Below, piece by piece: positions 46,417 through 56,449 of a stretch of 64,000 bases of DNA (position 1 is the first letter of the stretch; the number at the start of each line of letters is the position of its first letter). The position numbers and the translations under genes were made by a program. The stretch is taken from contig ML681971.1 in the NCBI GenBank assembly GCA_007922195.1, positions 3,670,700 through 3,734,699 of the forward strand, written 5' to 3'. Under the pieces are notes generated by a model, which was not told the DNA's origin, did no database searches, and saw nothing but the letters and a program-made list of their open reading frames with translations. The DNA is from Podocnemis expansa. Its lineage: Eukaryota; Chordata; Testudines; Podocnemididae.

Positions 46417-46629
46417 AATGAATGCCGCATGTTTCGTATTCAGTTTGGTGGAGATTCAAAAGAGCAAGCACTGGAAAATTGCTATAATTGTGTGCAGAAA
46501 CTTGCAGACTACGTAACAGTTCAGACAACAGAGGAGCAAAGCCAGGAGCTGCACCAAGGTCATAGCCAGTTGTCTAATAGCGAAAGTCACGTGAAGGACT
46601 CTGAACAAAATACATCAATGCAGCATGGA
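46417..46629 (+). CDS. REC114: REC114 internal exon (end of PH domain and linker)
   Basis: The 213-base exon is 71 codons in phase 0, preceded by TTTGGCTTTAAACAG and followed by GTAAGC. It encodes NECRMFRIQFGGDSKEQALE, then NCYNCVQKLADYVTVQ, then a polar linker (HSQLSNSESHVKDSEQNTSM). I recognise the last strands and closing helix of the REC114 PH domain: the MFR-x-QF and CVQKL-x-x-Y-V-T-V-Q pattern is typical. The linker varies between species and leads to the MEI4-binding C-terminus. DIRS copy B ends 96 bases upstream, and a compound microsatellite starts 8 bases into the next intron. Confidence 0.9.
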
Positions 46630-46634
46630 GTAAG

Positions 46635-46637
<3 letters not shown>

Positions 46638-46673
<36 letters not shown>

Positions 46674-46715
46674 CGCGCGCGCGCGCGTGTGTGTGAGAGA
46701 GAGAGAGAGAGAGAG
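46638..46715. repeat. Compound microsatellite (GT)n(GC)n(GT)n(GA)n
   Basis: It has about 17 GT units, then about 7 GC units, a short GT run and about 10 GA units. Alternating purine-pyrimidine DNA of this sort can form Z-DNA. It begins 8 bases after the REC114 splice donor. Confidence 0.9.
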
Positions 46716-46744
46716 CGATGCACGTGTGTGCCGTGTCCATTTAT

Positions 46745-46920
46745 TTGTGGACCTCTAAACATTTTTGAATGGAGGTAGTGGCCTCTTTGGAAATCTTAGA
46801 CATAGTCTGTGGAGCCCAAGGATTGAAAACCACTCTCTTATGGTAATGACAACCTTTTATGGACACCTTTGATGTAGTGTGCAGGCTCCAGGATGAAAAC
46901 CACTATTTTAGGCCCACAGT
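46745..46920. repeat. Two related repeat half-units
   Basis: Two units of about 80 bases each end in GATTGAAAACCACT (46823-46836) or GATGAAAACCACTATT (46891-46906), with similar CTGTGGAGCCCAAGG and GTGCAGGCTCCAGG text before it. The ends look like right termini of hAT elements. No left ends are clear. Confidence 0.35.
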
Positions 46921-47316
46921 TTAGATGGTAGTCTAATAAGAATATGGTCCTTCTTTGAGTACTGTCCCTGTGGATGATCCACTCCAGGTATTGACATGTC
47001 TGCATGTCCTTGATCAGAGATTGTGTTACCAGTACATGCCTGGGGCATGCATGCACTGTCCCTATCTCGTGTTGCAATTGGTGTATTTTTTTGCATACAT
47101 GACCCAAGTCCCTCAGTTCCTTCTCAACTGCCTGCAGTCCAGGACAGAGCTCCTCTCAGTTCTTCAGCCAGATTTCAAAATGTTTATTAACTACCTTTTT
47201 TCTAGTGAAGTTAGTCAATTTTCCCATAGTTTAGGCTAGTTTATCTTTTTCCTTCCCTTAGTTTAAAAAAATAAAACCTTCCCTCAGACTGCACTCTGGT
47301 TGGTAGCAGGGCACCA

Positions 47317-48662
47317 TTGGCTTTAAACACCATGTGTCATGCTGGGACACTATGCCAACTTAGGACAACCCCTCTGAGTACTGGATGCTTCAGTGACGGG
47401 CATATTACCCAGAAATGTGACCACTGGAAGAATCTCAAAGCCAGAGTCAGGTATGACTGGTGCTTCTGCCTCAAGCTCATATTGATGGAGAGATCTTTTA
47501 AGACCTGCTTCAGATCCTGCTCCCATGGCACTGGAGACACCCTTGGTTCCCCCAGCACCACTGTATTTCTGCATCAGTCAAGTACTGCAGTACATATGGT
47601 GCTGCCACCAACAATGTAGGCATCAACACTTTCTCCATGAAACCATATTCATAAAAGCAAAAATGAGGATATGGAGAAACTTTTAACATCTCCCTGACTA
47701 CCTCTACTCTGCGGGACTGACACCTCACCAGTCTACTCCTTTTACGTGCATCCCTCCTCTTCACTCTCCTCCTCCAGTGAGGATGAGTACAAAGGTTACC
47801 AGGCTACTGTTTCACCCCACCAAACCTCACCTAGAGGCCACCCATTTCAGCATCAGCCATATCCTAGAAAACCACAATACCCATGGTATGGCCCTCCATT
47901 GCTTGCCCCACCTTACAGTACTCACTGGCCTGACTGGGGTGGCTGGTCCACCTACTCATCTTTGCACACCAGCCCATCTATATTCTATAGACACAAAGAA
48001 CCCTTACCTTCCACATTTTCAAATGGGCCGTGAAACATTGGTACAGCTGAACTGCAGGGTGACTGTGTAGAGCAGGACATATTTGCAAAGACAAGTTCAT
48101 CTGCACTAGTTCCTCCACTGACAACTGCAGATGATTTTAAGGAGTTTTCAAGAGCTGTTTAAGAAGGTGGCAGATCAGAAATCCCACTCCAAAAAGTGAA
48201 GGGCTCAAAACACAAGTTGCTAAGGATATTGCGGACAGCAGTTTGTACTAAAATTACCTTCCCAAAGGATGAGATTCTCATGGAGCCAGTGAATACCATT
48301 TAGCAGATGCCAGTCACCAATTCCTCTATCTGTAAAAGGGTTGACAGAAAGTATTACATCCCTGCCAAAGAGTTCCTCTTTGCTCATCTAGTGCCCATGC
48401 TTAATAGAGGCTGCCAACAAGCAGCAAAATCACAAGTCCACACCTCACAATAAGGATGATAATGGGGAGGAAGGTCTTTACGTTTGTTACCTTACAACTG
48501 AGAGTAGCAAAGTACACCATCCTGCTTCCAAATTATGATCATGATGGTTATTCATTGATTTCAGAATTTATTGATTATGTCCCAGAAGACAGAAAGCAGC
48601 AGTTTCATTCACTGATTAAAGGAAGACTGTTGGTAGCAAGAACAGCATGGCAGCAACTGTGA
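47317..48662 (+). pseudogene. DIRS copy D gag remnant
   Basis: A worn Cys/His cluster (HAGTLCQL, GCFSDGHITQKCDHWKN) is followed by VRYDWCFCLKLILMERSF, then Ser/Tyr/Pro-rich text. The C-terminal gag domain is readable in pieces: TTADDFKEFSRAV, then KKVDRKYYIPAKEF-like text, and from 48456 GRKVFTFVTLQLRVAKYTIL with YVPEDRKQQF. Many stops and frameshifts; non-functional. Confidence 0.6.
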
Positions 48663-49268
48663 TGATCATGCGAAGGGCTTCATGACTTCATTCTGCAACA
48701 CTGCCAAAACAGCTGTAGACAACAATGGAAGACCTGTCCTTTGACAAGGTGAAGCTCTTTGCAGAATAAAAAAGATGACATGCACACCATGATGGAGTCC
48801 AGGGCTATCCTCCATACCCTCAGAATATACACACTTGCAATGAGAAGATCCTTCAGATATTAACCACACAACTCTGGATTCTAACATTACCCACAGAAGA
48901 GATATTATGACCAATCATGCCTCTGACAGAGTCCACAGCATCAGTGACAAGTTAACCAGCAGCCATCAACATCACAGGCTGCCTCTCCAAAGCAACAATT
49001 TTGAGGACATGAGTCTGCACAACATCCTCATGCTTCCACAACCTGAGTCCATTTTCTTTCAATACTGAATATGCCCTTTTTACCGCCACTGGGCAAAGAT
49101 AACATCAGACAAAATGGGTACTAGTAATTATCTGATTTGGATACAATAGCTCCTTTAACTCCACACCTCCAGTCTAAACCCCTATCCTATCCCTGTTCAG
49201 AAACGCATCTCATGAACACCTATTACAACAAGAAGTTGGTTGTTTGCTCCAGATAGGTACTATAGAGC

Positions 49269-50482
49269 ATGTGCCTCCCCAATACAAAGACTTTATTCCC
49301 ACAGTTTTTCACCCAAAGGAAAACTGGAGGTTGGAGATTCATTTTGGATTTAAGACGACAACAAATTCATAAAGGTACAGAAATTCAGGATGGTTATTCT
49401 GGCTACTATACTACTGTTGTGGGGAATGGTTTGCAGCCCTTGACCTCCAAGATGCGTATTTTCATGTCACCATTCAAATCCATATGAATCACACTCCTGA
49501 ACAATTGCTGTCAATATACAGTGCTACCCTTTGGCCTTTGCACTGCTCCAAGAGTTTTCTCCAAGCTACTTGCCATAGTAGCAACATATCTTTGGAGACT
49601 AGTGATCACCATTTTCTCTTATTTCAAAGATTGTCTCATAAGGCCACATACATACATGAATGCTGCCCAAGCAGTTCACAATACAAAAACAGCATTCAAT
49701 ATGCTAGGGGTGATGATAAAGGACAAAATATTTTACCTTATGGCCTGTGCCACGACTAGAATTTATAGGTGCGCATCTGCACTCTCTCACTGCAAAGGCA
49801 TGTCTACTGAACACCAGATTTCAGGCTATGATAAATCTAAAGTCAATATCACAACGCACACGAAGAGTGAACATGCACATGCCTGCAAATGCTAGGTTGC
49901 ATGTGAGCTACCAGTTTTGTGGTGAGAAATGCACGTCTGCATATGAGACCTCTTCAGCTGTGGCTTGCAACAGTTTGCAGAAGGTTTTTCACCTTCCTCT
50001 GTAGCATGGCTCACCTGCCTGTGAGTTCTCTGTATCTTAAAGTCCTTAAATTATGATTTGAGGACATAGGCTTATTGCTGGATTGGCTGGGTGAGGTTTT
50101 GAGGCCTGCATTGTGCAGGAGGATAGACTAGATGATCATACTGGTCCCTTCTGACCCTAGAGTCTATGAGCGTATCACTATACAAAATGGTATCAGTTTC
50201 CAAAAAGATCAAGTAAACATTAAAATTGTGCACAAAGCCCATCAAATCTGCAAACAGGTATTCCATTCATAAGCAAAACACCCTTCATCATGATAAAAGA
50301 CGCATAACTGATCAGGTAGGGTGCTCAGCTCTGACAGCATACTGTCCAAAGGAAATGGTAATTACACGCAAACCTGTTGGAGCTACATGTTGTGCACTAT
50401 GTCTGTCTGCACTTCCTAATACAGAGAAAAGCTATTAAGATACTGACAGACAACATAGTGTATATGTTCTATATAAACCATC
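49269..50482 (+). pseudogene. DIRS copy D RT and RNase H remnant
   Basis: RT: TQRKTGGWRFILDLRRQQIH corresponds to the RPISDLRRLN block. Motif A is damaged: the text LQPLTSKMRIFMSP is out of frame. Motif B, LPFGLCTAPRVFSKLLA, is clean. The catalytic box corresponds to FSYFKDCL, with the second D lost. RNase H: LTDNIVYMFYINHREGA keeps one D. A repeat (50027-50172) separates the two parts. Confidence 0.6.
50027..50172 (+). repeat. Interspersed repeat inside DIRS copy D
   Basis: Same family as 841-1000 and 12748-12920: AAATTATGATTTGAGGAC, GTGAGGTTTTGAGGCCTGC, TGTGCAGGAGGATAGACTAG and CTTCTGACCCTAGAGTC. It interrupts the stretch between RT and RNase H. Confidence 0.6.
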
Positions 50483-50511
50483 GAGAAGGTGCAAGTTCTT
50501 TGACTGGTATT

Positions 50512-50622
50512 CCTGTGAGTGCTCCATGCCAGGTGTTGGTGAGCCCCCGGAGCAGCCACAGGGACACATATCTTGAACAACTTCAGCTACTATATGAGGT
50601 GAGTAACATTATTCCACTCCTT
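50512..50622 (+). repeat. Extra DIRS terminus fragment inside the RNase H region of copy D
   Basis: RNase H text reads up to NHREGASSL at about 50500 and resumes at about 50630 (EAMRLALVHT). The intervening 110 bases resemble a DIRS right terminus: GGAGCAGCCACAGGGACACA, TCTTGAACAACTTCAG and ATGAGGTGAGTAAC. No other DIRS sequence accompanies it. Confidence 0.5.
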
Positions 50623-50866
50623 CTGCTCAGAGGCAATGAGACTGGCACTGGTGCATACGCCACAACATATACATTTCAGTGACATACCTACCTTGTACGC
50701 AGACAACAACTGCGGACAACTTTAGCAGACACCTTGGCAACAATCACAAGTGAGAGTTACATAAAATGATCCTACACAGCATCTTTCATCAGTGGAGTTA
50801 TCCCACAATCAATCTGTTTGCAATAGTGAGCAACCACAAGTGTCTTTACTTCTGCTCAAGTGCAGG

Positions 50867-51457
50867 CAGGGGTTAAAGTATAATTTGGCAGGCCCCAGAA
50901 CCCTCCTGAATTGGTGGGGCCCCCTCATGCCAGCGCAGGCACCTCGTGCATTCCAGCTCCTGCATTCCCACACACCTGCCCCCACCCCAGCTCCCGCCCC
51001 CTCAAATACCTACCCCCCCCCTTCCTGGCTGCCATGGGGAGGGTCCCCAGGTTGGGCTGAGGCTTTGGCCTAGAGCCTGCTCTCTGAGCATGTTAAGCGA
51101 GACCAGGCTTTGGCCTAGAGCCTGGTCTCACTGAGCATGCTCAGAGCTTCTGAGCATGCTCAGTGAGACCATGCTGGTGGGGGTGGAGGGAGTTTTTAGA
51201 ACTCTCTGTCCTGGCCAACATGGCAGAAGGCCATTCCTGGGCTTTCTGTTTTTAGGGGCTCAGGGTTCTGGCCCCTAAAAGTGAAAATTGGAGCCAGAAT
51301 GCTGTGTTCTGGGGTCTACTATTTTTAAATGGTGGGACCTGGAATGCATCTTTCTGGCTCCATTTTCTATTTTTAGGGGCCCTGGAATGCTGAACCCCTT
51401 AAAAATAGTGGGCCCTGGAATAGCGTTCTTTTGCGTTTTGGCTTGCTTTAACTCCTG
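50867..51457. mobile_element. hAT-type element, 591 bp
   Basis: It begins CAGGGGTTAAAGTATAA and ends TTGCTTTAACTCCTG. Flanking 8-mers AGTGCAGG (50859-50866) and AGAACAGG (51458-51465) agree in six places. Inside are a tandem duplication of about 44 bases (GGCTTTGGCCTAGAGCCTG, at 51060 and 51107) and several TGAGCATGCTCAG palindromes near 51125-51165. It lies in DIRS copy D, in the methyltransferase region. Confidence 0.8.
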
Positions 51458-53580
51458 AGAACAGGCCTAGGCAGAAGCTCCATGTGAGATGCATTCCTTA
51501 TCAATTGGAACATGGGTCTCCTTTATGCACTTCCACCTATCCCCGATAGCCAAAACCATACACAAATACGTAGGGAAAATACCAGGATGATAATGGTTGC
51601 CTCTGTTTGATCCAGACAACCACTGTTCATTTACCTCACACAGGTATCTATCTGCACAGCCACTGTCCTGCTGATCAATGACCTGCTTTCCCAGAACAAC
51701 TGATTCACTCAGTATCCGAATATGAAGAAGTTACATCGCACAGCATGGTTCCTACCTACTTTCAACAACCTGAACTACAGTGCTCAAAACCTGTAGTGCA
51801 TTTGTTTTTAAACAGCAGAAAGCTCTTCAGAAGGAAAACATACCTACAGAGATAGCATCAATTCTTATGGTGTCAGTGTAGACATATTAAGTGAGCTAAC
51901 TGCATCAGTTCTCACCATCTTAGACTATCACCTGGAAATCAAAAGATCAGGTTCTTCAGTTAATTCAAGTAAAATGCAGCTTGCAAATATCACAACTTTT
52001 CATGATATAATTGATGATACCACAGTTTTTGTGCATTCAATTGTAAAACACTTCATGACCAGTATACAAACTGTGTAGCTGGACATATGCCTTCCAATAG
52101 TACTATGGAATCAATTTAATCTTACCATTTTAAAGGCACCATTACACCCTTTAGAGCCCTGCTTATTATTGCACATGTCCATGAAAGTGACATTCTTAGT
52201 GGCAATCACGCTGATATGCTGCCTTAATGAGCTTGGAGCACTTATGACCCATCCTCCATATATGGTATTCCATAAAGACAAGGTGACACTCTGATAGAAA
52301 CTTCCCTTCCTAAGGGGACATCAGCATTCCCTCTGAACCAAAATATCCACTTACCTGTATTTTACTAAAAACCACACACAGGAGATGGCCTTCCATACAC
52401 TGAACATGAGGCAGCTATTGCGTTTTAACTAACGAGTAAAACTCAGGAAATCTCCTAAACTTGTCAATTGCAGAACAGTCCAAAAGTAATGGCATATCCA
52501 CCCAGAAACTAATCAAGTGGAAACTATCCAAGAAGGCAAGAGACCACCTTAGCTTAACCATGAGATTTTTAATCATCTAGAAATAGAGTGTCCTACAAAA
52601 AGTGGGAACTAGGACAAATTGCAAAAGATTTCTATAAACAAGTAACACAGTTACATAGAGGAAGAATCAGAAAGGCCAAGGCTGAGATCAAACTAGCTGA
52701 AGGCATAATAAGTAACAAAGACCTTTTTAAATACATTAGAAATGAGGAAGACTGAGGGCAGTGTAGGGCCATTATTCAACAAAAAGGGGAAAACAATAAC
52801 AGAAAATGTGGGAAATGACGGAGGCATTAAATGATTTTTTTGTTTTGGTCTTCACCGAGAAGGTTAGTGGTGACTGAATGTCTGACATAGGGGAGGGCAG
52901 TAGAAATGGGATAGAGTCAGAAGCTAAAATAGGGAAAGAACAAGTTAAAAATTATGTAGACTTGTTAGATGTCTTCAAGGCATGAGGGTCTGATGATATG
53001 TGCCCTAGAATACTCAAGGAGCTGACTCAGGATATTTCTTATACTTTGGCTATTATAGTTGAAAAAATCATGGAAGACTGGAGAGGTCCCAGAGGTCTGG
53101 AAAAGAGCAAATACAGTGTTCATCTATAAAAAAGGGAAATAAGGACAATCCAGGGAATTATAGGCCAGTTGGTTTAACCTCTGTACCAGGAAAAATAATG
53201 GAGCAAATAATTAAGGAATCCATTAGCAAGCATCTAAAAGAGAATAAGGTATCAAGTGATAGCATGGATTTGTCAAGAACAAATCATGTCAAACCAACTG
53301 GATAGCTTTCTATGATAGGATAACAAGCTTTGTGGATAGAGGGAAAGCATTAGATGTGGTATATTTAAGACTTTAGTAAGGCTTTTGATATGGTCTTGCA
53401 TCACCTCATTAACAAACCAGGAAATTACAGCCTGGATGGAGCTACTGTAAGATGGGTGAAAAACTGATTAACCACTCCCAGAGAGTAATCATCAATCGTT
53501 CATAATCATGCTGGAAGGGCATAACAAGCAGGGTACTGAAGGGATCAATTCTGTTCAATATTTTCATCAATGTATTACAT

Positions 53581-54134
53581 CAGTGGATCCCACCCTGTGG
53601 TCTGTGGACCCCTGCAGGACTGCAGAGTGGCTCCAGGGGGTCCGTGGACAGGCTGGGAGCTGGGGCAAAATACCGCTAGGGTCTCAGGTTCTTATGGAGG
53701 CCCAGGCTTCTGGCTGGCAGGGAGCTTCATCCAGGCAGGGAGTTTTTAAAACTCCCGCCTCTTGAGCATGCTTAGACCATGCTCAGGAGAGTAGCCTGTG
53801 GGGAGGGGGCCAGGTGCAGCTGCTCCAGCCAGGAAAGTGGGAAGGGGCCCTGGGGAAGGGTGGGGGGGACCCAGGAAGGGAGTAGAAGAAAGGGCCAGCA
53901 AGCAAGGAAGACTCAGGAGGAGGGACAGGGAGGCTCCCCCAGAGCAGCAGGGGCTGTATCCCACTGGTGGAGACTCCCCCGGAGCAGTGGGGACTGCATT
54001 CTGCTGGTGGGGGCCACATTGTGCCCTGTGGTGGCCTCTAGGATAAAAAGCATCTGAGGGACTGCAGAGGGTTTGTTTTTTTGTTTTTTAAATAAAAAAA
54101 GGGTCCCCAGCCTGGGAAAGGCTGGGAACTGCTG
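53581..54134. mobile_element. hAT-type element, 554 bp, in CR1
   Basis: It begins CAGTGGATCCCACCCTG and ends GCTGGGAACTGCTG. Flanking 8-mers TATTACAT (53573-53580) and TTTTAGAT (54135-54142) match in six places. The CR1 reading continues across it (an FNIFIN block before, then DDSIESM). The interior has GAGTTTTTAAAACTCCC near 53739 and TGAGCATGCTTAGACCATGC just after it, related to motifs in the elements at 7955 and 50867. Confidence 0.8.
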
Positions 54135-54169
54135 TTTTAGATGATAGCATAGAGAGTATGCTTGTAGGC

Positions 54170-54492
54170 TGTGTCTACTTTCTTGGGCTCAGTTAACTCA
54201 ACTTAATAAGGTCTAGTTAAAGTTGACTTTATTATGCTGGCTTAGTAAGGCCCCATTTGTTTAAGTTGACGTTATAAAGTTGACTTAAATGGCTGTGTTG
54301 CACTAAGTCGACTTCGTTAAGTTGACTTCAATGGGCACATTGCATTAAGTCAATTTAATAAGGTCGACTCAACTCTTAAAGTCAACTTTAAAAGGCAGGA
54401 GTTATTAAGTTGACTTTAGTGCTTAAGTTGACTTAATGAACTCCAAATGTGCCTAGGGAGTTGCTTAAGTCTACTTAAGACCCTACTGTAGA
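54170..54492. mobile_element. TA-flanked palindrome-filled MITE (AAGTTGACTTAA units)
   Basis: The left edge GGCTGTGTCTACTTTC and right edge CTGTAGACATACCCA are inverted, and TA lies on each side. That fits a Tc1/mariner-type duplication. The interior repeats near-palindromes around TTAAGTTGACTTAA about ten times in 300 bases, with spacers such as GGGCACATTGCA. It interrupts CR1 catalytic-domain text that rejoins as TGCTTG + TAGTTTGCTGATG. Confidence 0.75.
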
Positions 54493-55400
54493 CATACCCA
54501 TATAGTTTGCTGATGATACCAAGGTAAGAGGGGGTTCGAGTATTTTGGAGGATGGAATCACAATTCAAAATAATTTGGACAAACTAGTGAAATGATCTGA
54601 GGTAAAGAGAATGAAAGTCACTAAAGACAAGTGCAAAATAGTTAGGAAAGAACAATCCATTGCGCATATACAAAAAGGTCAGTGACTACCTAGGAAGGAG
54701 TATTATGGAAAGGAAGCTGGTGTCATAGTGGACTACAGGCTAAATATGAGTCAACAGTGTCACACTTGGGGAAAAAAAAAAAGGCAAACACTTCTGGGAT
54801 GTATGAACAGTAGTACTGTAAAAAAGACACGAGAAGTAATTCTTCCTTTCTGCTCAATGCTGATTAGGCCTCAGCAGAAGTACTGGGTCCAGTTCTGGGT
54901 GCCTCATTTCAGGAAAAATGTGGACAAACTGGAGAAAGTCCAGAGAAGAGCAACACAAATGATTAGAGGTCTGGAACACTTGACTTCTGAGAGAACATTG
55001 AAAGAGCTGGGTTTGTTTAGTCTGGAAAAGAGGAAACTGAGGGGACATGGTAACAGTTTTCAGGTACCTATAAGATTGCCACCAGGAGGAGGCAGAAAAA
55101 CTGTTCTACTTAACTACAGGTAATAGGATAAGAAGCAATGGGCTTGTATTACAGCAAGGGAGGTTAAGGTTGGACATTAGAAAAAAATTCCTAACAGGAT
55201 GACTAACCACTAGAATAAGTTGCTTATGCAAGCTGTGGAATCTCCATCATTGGATGTTTTTAAAAGCAGGTTAGATAAGCACCTCTCAGGGATGGTTTAA
55301 GAGGTTACTTGGTCCTGCCATGAGTGCAGGGTGCTAGATTTGATTACCTCTCATGGTCCCTTCCAGCTTCTATGATTCTGTGATTTCTGGATGCGTACAT

Positions 55401-55610
55401 CAGTGGTCCCCAAACTTTTCTCAGCTGTGGGACACCTTGGTAGCTTTAATTATTTTGAAGCACGCCACCCTATAGTTGCCAAGTAAACTAATGAATATTC
55501 ATGAGCCAATCTAGAACTATTCATGTGGGTTCTCAGAAAAATTTTGTGGCACATCTGCTTAGGCCTGATGGCACACCTGTATGTCGTGGCACACTTGTTG
55601 AGAAACACTG
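55401..55610. mobile_element. hAT-type MITE, 210 bp
   Basis: It begins CAGTGGTCCCCAAACTTT and ends GTTGAGAAACACTG. Flanking 8-mers GCGTACAT (55393-55400) and GCATACAT (55611-55618) differ at one base. It lies 20 bases after the CR1 junction, in the recombinase remnant of DIRS copy D. Confidence 0.88.
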
Positions 55611-55619
55611 GCATACATA

Positions 55620-55866
55620 CACATTACACACAGGAATCTCACCAGCAGAGCAGATCAGAATGCATTCCACTAAGTCAGTCACTACATCCACAGAATTTAT
55701 GCACAATGTTCCCATCAGTGAAATCTGCAAAGCAGCTATCTGCGTATTAATGCATACATTTACAAAATACTATGCCAATCAGGCATTTAGACAGGACACA
55801 GTAAATGGACTCTTAGTCCTATGCTCTGTTTATCCTAACAGTTCTAAAGTTTCCTCCTTCAACTAA
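55620..55866 (+). pseudogene. DIRS copy D recombinase C-terminus
   Basis: It encodes HSTKSVTTSTEFMHNVPISE and ICKAAICVLMHTFTKYYANQ. This corresponds to HSTRAQAASTAFLAGVPI, ICKAATW and HTFAQHYAIT of copy A. The second R of the HxxR motif is K here and the active-site W is I. The nucleophile-region Y is present. The preceding part lies beyond the CR1 and hAT insertions. Non-functional. Confidence 0.7.
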
Positions 55867-56449
55867 AGACACTACTTAGTAATCTCATGGAGTGGAGCAC
55901 CCACAGGGACATTACTCAAAGAAGGAGGATTACTCACTTCGTGCAGTAACAAGGATGCACATTCGCCAAAACATGCTAATGACATTATAAGGGAACCATG
56001 CATTCACAACTTGGGTGGGTACTGTTGGCAAAATCTCCAAGTGAGGATGCAGCAACAGCCAGTGGAGCACCCATAAGGATACACATCTTGAAGAACCTGT
56101 TACTGCACAAGATAAGAAATCCTCTTGTGTGGTTGCTGAAGATGGGAGACCACTGTATTTTATTGTTTAATGGTGTGTGTGTTTTTTTGAAAACAGGCAT
56201 CTCATCTATGAATTTGTACAGAGACAAAATTATGCTACCTAGTAGTGTAGCATCTTATTAACAAGCAGGCTAACATCAAGATAAAGCCTTTTTTATGAAC
56301 AAGAACTATGTATAGCAGTGAGGTAACTTCCTAGTACTCTGGGTAACTACAACCTGTGATTCCCCAATCTTAGGCTTCTTTGTTATTGCCTAGCAGGAAG
56401 TATGTCAAATGATACTTTTTTATACTCTCATGTGACCTTATTAAAAAAG

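Larger units (their letters stand above)
52521..55380 (+). mobile_element. CR1 LINE inserted in the recombinase of DIRS copy D
   Basis: DIRS text reads AATCAAGTGG up to 52520 and resumes ATTTCTGGATGC at 55381, the same junction that is uninterrupted at 1672-1690 in another copy. Between them CR1 text runs on the + strand: early RT at 52850-53580, the catalytic region near 54500 (SLLMIPR, worn), and the RT end at 54728-55100 (YRLNMSQQCHTW, KNVDKLEKVQRRATQMIRGL). It ends with CTTCTATGATTCTGTG, the CR1 tail. Nested in it are a hAT (53581-54134) and a TA-flanked MITE (54170-54492). Frameshifts and stops throughout. Confidence 0.82.
46949..56123 (+). mobile_element. DIRS copy D, old, full-length with nested insertions
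   Basis: The left terminus starts TCCTTCTTTGAGTACTGTCC. Gag text is at 47317-47620, 47740-48060 and 48120-48662. RT is at 49269-49760 (MLPFGLCTAPRVFSKLLAIV near 49521), and a linker at 49940-49990 encodes LHMRPLQLWLATVC. RNase H is at 50380-50480 (LTDNIVYMFYINHREGASSL), and recombinase at 51900-52520 and 55620-55810. Complementary region (55895-55965) and right terminus (56055-56123) are present. Nested in it are an interspersed repeat (50027), a hAT (50867), a CR1 (52521) and a hAT (55401). Stops are frequent in all genes. It begins about 320 bases after the REC114 exon. Confidence 0.75.

Noticed and set aside
46574..46762. Frame reading Thr-His and Ser-Leu repeats
   Set aside because: It is the translation of the GT/GA microsatellite.
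53779..54057. Gly/Arg-rich frames on both strands
   Set aside because: They lie within the hAT element at 53581-54134 and reflect its G-rich interior.
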